Shown: one piece after another, positions 6,233 through 8,425 of the stretch
How the letters are laid out: every line of letters starts with the position of its first letter
How positions within the stretch are numbered: position 1 is the first letter of the stretch
Position numbers and translations under genes: made by a program
Origin: Gammaproteobacteria bacterium
GTDB taxonomy: Bacteria > Pseudomonadota > Gammaproteobacteria > Xanthomonadales > Xanthomonadaceae
DNA length: 8,425 nt
Direction of reading: 5' to 3'
Assembly (NCBI GenBank): GCA_024642445.1
Contig: JAHEBG010000004.1
Location: forward strand, 1 to 8,425
Notes under the pieces: model-generated
The model's input: only the letters and a program-made list of their open reading frames with translations
The model's database searches: none
Told to the model about the DNA's origin: nothing

Positions 6233-7002
6233 CGAATACCTCCTTCGAGTGCAGCAATCACTGGCACAAGCGATTCGGCTGTCGCGTTGTAAGTATCGGT
6301 CTTGGTATCACTTTCAGAAAGCTGGTAGCGCAACGCCTGCTCAAAACCCGGTTCGGCGAGCAATAGCTTGGCAGCGCGTTCGATTTCTTGCGCAGGAACA
6401 TCGATATCGCATTGCTTTGGCAGCGATGAATAGGTTGCGCGATAGACAAACTTCGTCTGATCGCCACAGGTCGCTTTAATTGCTTCTTGAATCGCATATG
6501 GCATCACACCGCGAATCATTTCTCGATAACGCGGACGAGACGTGATTGAAATCGATTTGGTGAGATCGTACTCGTAATAACCAATCAGCAAATCACGCGC
6601 CTCTGCATCATGAATCAAGCTGATGGCACCCGTCGCGACGATTTCCTCAAAAGTCGAGCGGCTGGAAGAAACATCCTGCCATTGGCTAGCTTGATAAGCA
6701 CTGATGACAAAGGTTTCAGGATTAACAGAACCCGGCTTTTCAAATTCGCGCAAAGCCGTTTTGGCGTACGCTGCTGTTGTTGCATAATAATCCCGTATGG
6801 CCTCAATATTAAGCTTTTCGCTATGCATGTCATTGATGAGGCGTACTAACAGTTCGTCGGCACGCTTTTGATCGACACGCGCAGTATTCCAATTACTGAC
6901 TTGAATGCCCAAAAAAACACCGGCCACTAGCAACACAAACTCAATCCAGATGGCAGTCCAGTTTTGTTGTTTAATTGATTGGGACAGACGGCGAAGTATC
7001 AT
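6229..7002 (-). CDS. Array gene C: DUF6090-like single-pass membrane protein, A/C subtype
   Basis: Function unknown. The protein has 257 residues: basic MILRRLSQSIKQQNW, membrane helix about 16-36 with E21 and G28-x3-G32, NWN at 37-39, then a mostly helical domain predicted to be periplasmic. The body resembles gene A: SAYQASQW against SAYRATQY, and STFEEIVATGAISLIHD against STYDEMTSTGKISLISD, then RPRYREMIRGVMP. Two cysteines (C-x18-C; CGDQT and KQCDIDV) correspond to those of gene A and probably form a disulfide. ATGA overlaps link it to gene B upstream (6999-7002) and gene D downstream. A purine-rich GGGGAGAGAG precedes its ATG. The conserved polar residue in the membrane and the GxxxG pair suggest that it packs with other helices, perhaps those of its paralogs. 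Confidence 0.87.
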   Translation of the reverse strand: MILRRLSQSIKQQNWTAIWIEFVLLVAGVFLGIQVSNWNTARVDQKRADELLVRLINDMHSEKLNIEAIRDYYATTAAYAKTALREFEKPGSVNPETFVISAYQASQWQDVSSSRSTFEEIVATGAISLIHDAEARDLLIGYYEYDLTKSISITSRPRYREMIRGVMPYAIQEAIKATCGDQTKFVYRATYSSLPKQCDIDVPAQEIERAAKLLLAEPGFEQALRYQLSESDTKTDTYNATAESLVPVIAALEGGIR

Positions 7003-7775
7003 TTCTCTCTCCCCTTTGTTAGCTGGTCATCAATACGCTTCTTGAGTACAACGCATTCTGCACGCAGTTGCCGCAGAATCTCCACCTGCAAGTATGCCGA
7101 ATCCACCCAATAGGCCAGCTCTGTCTGAAGACTCGGATCATCTTTATAGCGTTTCAGAATCGCATACGACGCCGATTCATCGACAGGTGACGTGCAGGGC
7201 TTTATGGAAACGGCTGCGATGTCGAAGCATTCACTGGTGATGTAGCGGGCTACGCGGTACGGAGTGAGCCCCCTTACATGGGGACGGTACTCCGGATTGA
7301 GACGCAAAATATAGTCGGCACGGGCGTATGTTCCACTGACGAAATATTCGGTTAATGCCGTTCGCAGATTTGCATCACGCACCAGCCCCAATTCTCCGGC
7401 CGAACGCATTTCCTGATAGGTACTGTCAACCGGCGAGTATGGAAGTATTCGGCTGGCCTGAAAGAACGCCAGAACCGTCTGCCATGCGGAGTTTTCTGCC
7501 AATACGCCGTGTTCCGACCATTCCAATGCTTTTTCGCCGTACGCGATGGATTGGCCGACATAGGTCAGGCGTTTATCAATTGATGCTAATTCCTGCTCCA
7601 GATCACCCGATAGACGCTCCAGGAAACCTTGCGCACGCTGCTGCTCCAACCGGGTCTCGTTCCAATTGGCTACCTGAATACCGATGAATACACCCACCAC
7701 CACAATCACCAGATCTATCCATATGGCGGTCCACTCCTGTTTTTTGACGTGCTGGATAACCCGGCGCAGGATCAT
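6999..7775 (-). CDS. Array gene B: DUF6090-like single-pass membrane protein, B/E subtype
   Basis: Function unknown. It has 258 residues; the anchor is the least similar of the set: MILRRVIQHVKKQEW, helix about 16-36 with D21 in place of E21, G28-x3-G32 kept, and ANWN. The body follows gene E: AFFQASR, DSTYQEMRSAGELGLVRD, EYRPHVRGL, KPCTSPVDE and ELAYW. It has the paired cysteines (C-x10-C) plus a third near the C-terminus (RAECVV), and a charged tail likely to be helical (LKKRIDDQLTK). The start codon overlaps the stop of gene A (ATGA at 7772-7775) and GAAGGA lies six bases upstream. The conserved acidic character at residue 21 despite overall divergence suggests that this membrane-embedded charge matters. 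Confidence 0.87.
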   Translation of the reverse strand: MILRRVIQHVKKQEWTAIWIDLVIVVVGVFIGIQVANWNETRLEQQRAQGFLERLSGDLEQELASIDKRLTYVGQSIAYGEKALEWSEHGVLAENSAWQTVLAFFQASRILPYSPVDSTYQEMRSAGELGLVRDANLRTALTEYFVSGTYARADYILRLNPEYRPHVRGLTPYRVARYITSECFDIAAVSIKPCTSPVDESASYAILKRYKDDPSLQTELAYWVDSAYLQVEILRQLRAECVVLKKRIDDQLTKGREK

Positions 7776-8425
7776 GGTGCGTCCTTCAAAGCCGCAGTTA
7801 GACTGTCACGGCTGTCTCGGTTGGTAATTGTCAGATTTGCAAGAATGGTTTTGACATCGGTGATTCTTAGCCGAAGAAAGGGTACAAACTGTTCGTTATT
7901 GCGCAAAATGTTTGCCGAATTATCCATAATTTCCTGATTAACGCTTACAGTACAAGGGTAATCAAGCGTACCTTTTATATTAGCGAAATCACCGACCGCA
8001 ACAAATTTATCGCCGCAATTTTCACCCAAAGCCGTTTGAACCGACAAAGGAATACGCATTCTGAACTCTTCACGGAAGCGCGAACCAATGACCTCGTTCT
8101 TAAAGTTTTCCAGTACCGGATTGGTATACACCAATGTCGCAGCATCGCGTAACACTGGGTCTGAAATCAGACTGATTTTACCGGTGGATGTCATTTCATC
8201 GTAGGTTGATCGGCGCCGTGATTGCAGATTGTATTGCGTGGCGCGATAAGCACTCACCAGCAATTGTTCGTTGGAAACATCGGCATGTCCTTCAAGTGCG
8301 GCAAGTGCCTTTTCCGCGTTAGCCAGCACCTCACTGTAATATTGAATCTGAAACTCATAGCCCCACGCCTCAATCCGCAGATCCGCACGTAAGCGCTCGG
8401 TAAACAATTTTGACTGGCGCTCGAT
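7772..8425 (-). CDS. Array gene A: DUF6090-like protein, 5' end beyond window
   Basis: Function unknown; 5'-partial. The frame is open to the window edge, reading in as IERQSKLFTERLRADLR, which aligns just after the NWN motif of the paralogs; about 42 residues carrying the basic start and membrane helix should lie beyond 8425. The TTG codon at 8405-8407 is internal and not the start. The visible body is of the A/C subtype: SAYRATQY, STYDEMTSTGKISLISD, RFREEFRMRIPLSVQT and two cysteines (CGDKF and YPC, C-x20-C). Its stop overlaps the start of gene B. It is the first of the five members seen here; more copies, the promoter of the unit or an unrelated partner may lie upstream. Confidence 0.87.
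   Translation of the reverse strand: MERQSKLFTERLRADLRIEAWGYEFQIQYYSEVLANAEKALAALEGHADVSNEQLLVSAYRATQYNLQSRRRSTYDEMTSTGKISLISDPVLRDAATLVYTNPVLENFKNEVIGSRFREEFRMRIPLSVQTALGENCGDKFVAVGDFANIKGTLDYPCTVSVNQEIMDNSANILRNNEQFVPFLRLRITDVKTILANLTITNRDSRDSLTAALKDAP

Noticed and set aside
8405..8407. TTG at 8405-8407 as the start of array gene A
   Set aside because: The frame continues to the window edge and the residues before the TTG align with the segment just after NWN in the paralogs, so the real start is outside.
4707..8425. Array as toxin-antitoxin, immunity or CRISPR-type cassette
   Set aside because: No nuclease, toxin or antitoxin motif, no short regularly spaced repeats; the repeats are whole paralogous genes. 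An immunity-protein role cannot be excluded but has no positive support.

Overview
The window looks like a stretch of gammaproteobacterial chromosome. The RNase E catalytic core, a GacA/UvrY-type response regulator and a TonB C-terminal domain protein all read as gammaproteobacterial. Mid-range G+C and the type of membrane-anchored protein at the right end suggest a Xanthomonadales/Lysobacterales-like relative. That placement is inferred from protein resemblance only.

Layout. Positions 2-2293 (+) hold the 3' four fifths of rne (RNase E). It converges, with a 4-bp stop-to-stop overlap, on a GacA/UvrY-like response regulator (2290-2928, -). A divergent intergenic region carries a good -10 box and leads into a tonB-like gene (3054-3716, +). 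Next come tRNA-Ser(UGA) (3754-3844, CCA encoded) and a strong sigma70-like promoter whose -35 box lies inside an inverted repeat. Two small cysteine-rich genes follow: a membrane-anchored 147-residue protein with DRR repeats, and a 53-residue protein. They end in a hairpin terminator that works in either orientation (4603-4630).

The right half (4707-8425, -) is a tandem array of five homologous genes, each overlapping the next by ATGA, so they are very probably co-transcribed and translationally coupled. In order of transcription I call them A (5'-partial), B, C, D and E. The four complete proteins are 249-259 residues. Each has a basic N-terminus, one membrane helix with a conserved acidic residue and a GxxxG pair, a conserved NWN end, and a roughly 215-residue domain predicted to lie in the periplasm. 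From memory this resembles the uncharacterised DUF6090 type. The bodies fall into three subtypes (A/C, B/E, D). Gene E is a three-part mosaic of its neighbours, which points to recombination within the array.

The most novel element is this paralog array: probably a set of co-produced membrane subunits that diversify by exchanging segments. Its function is unknown. The left half is mostly housekeeping and regulatory. Within it, a nested hairpin at the rne/regulator junction and the pair of cysteine-rich small genes deserve a look.
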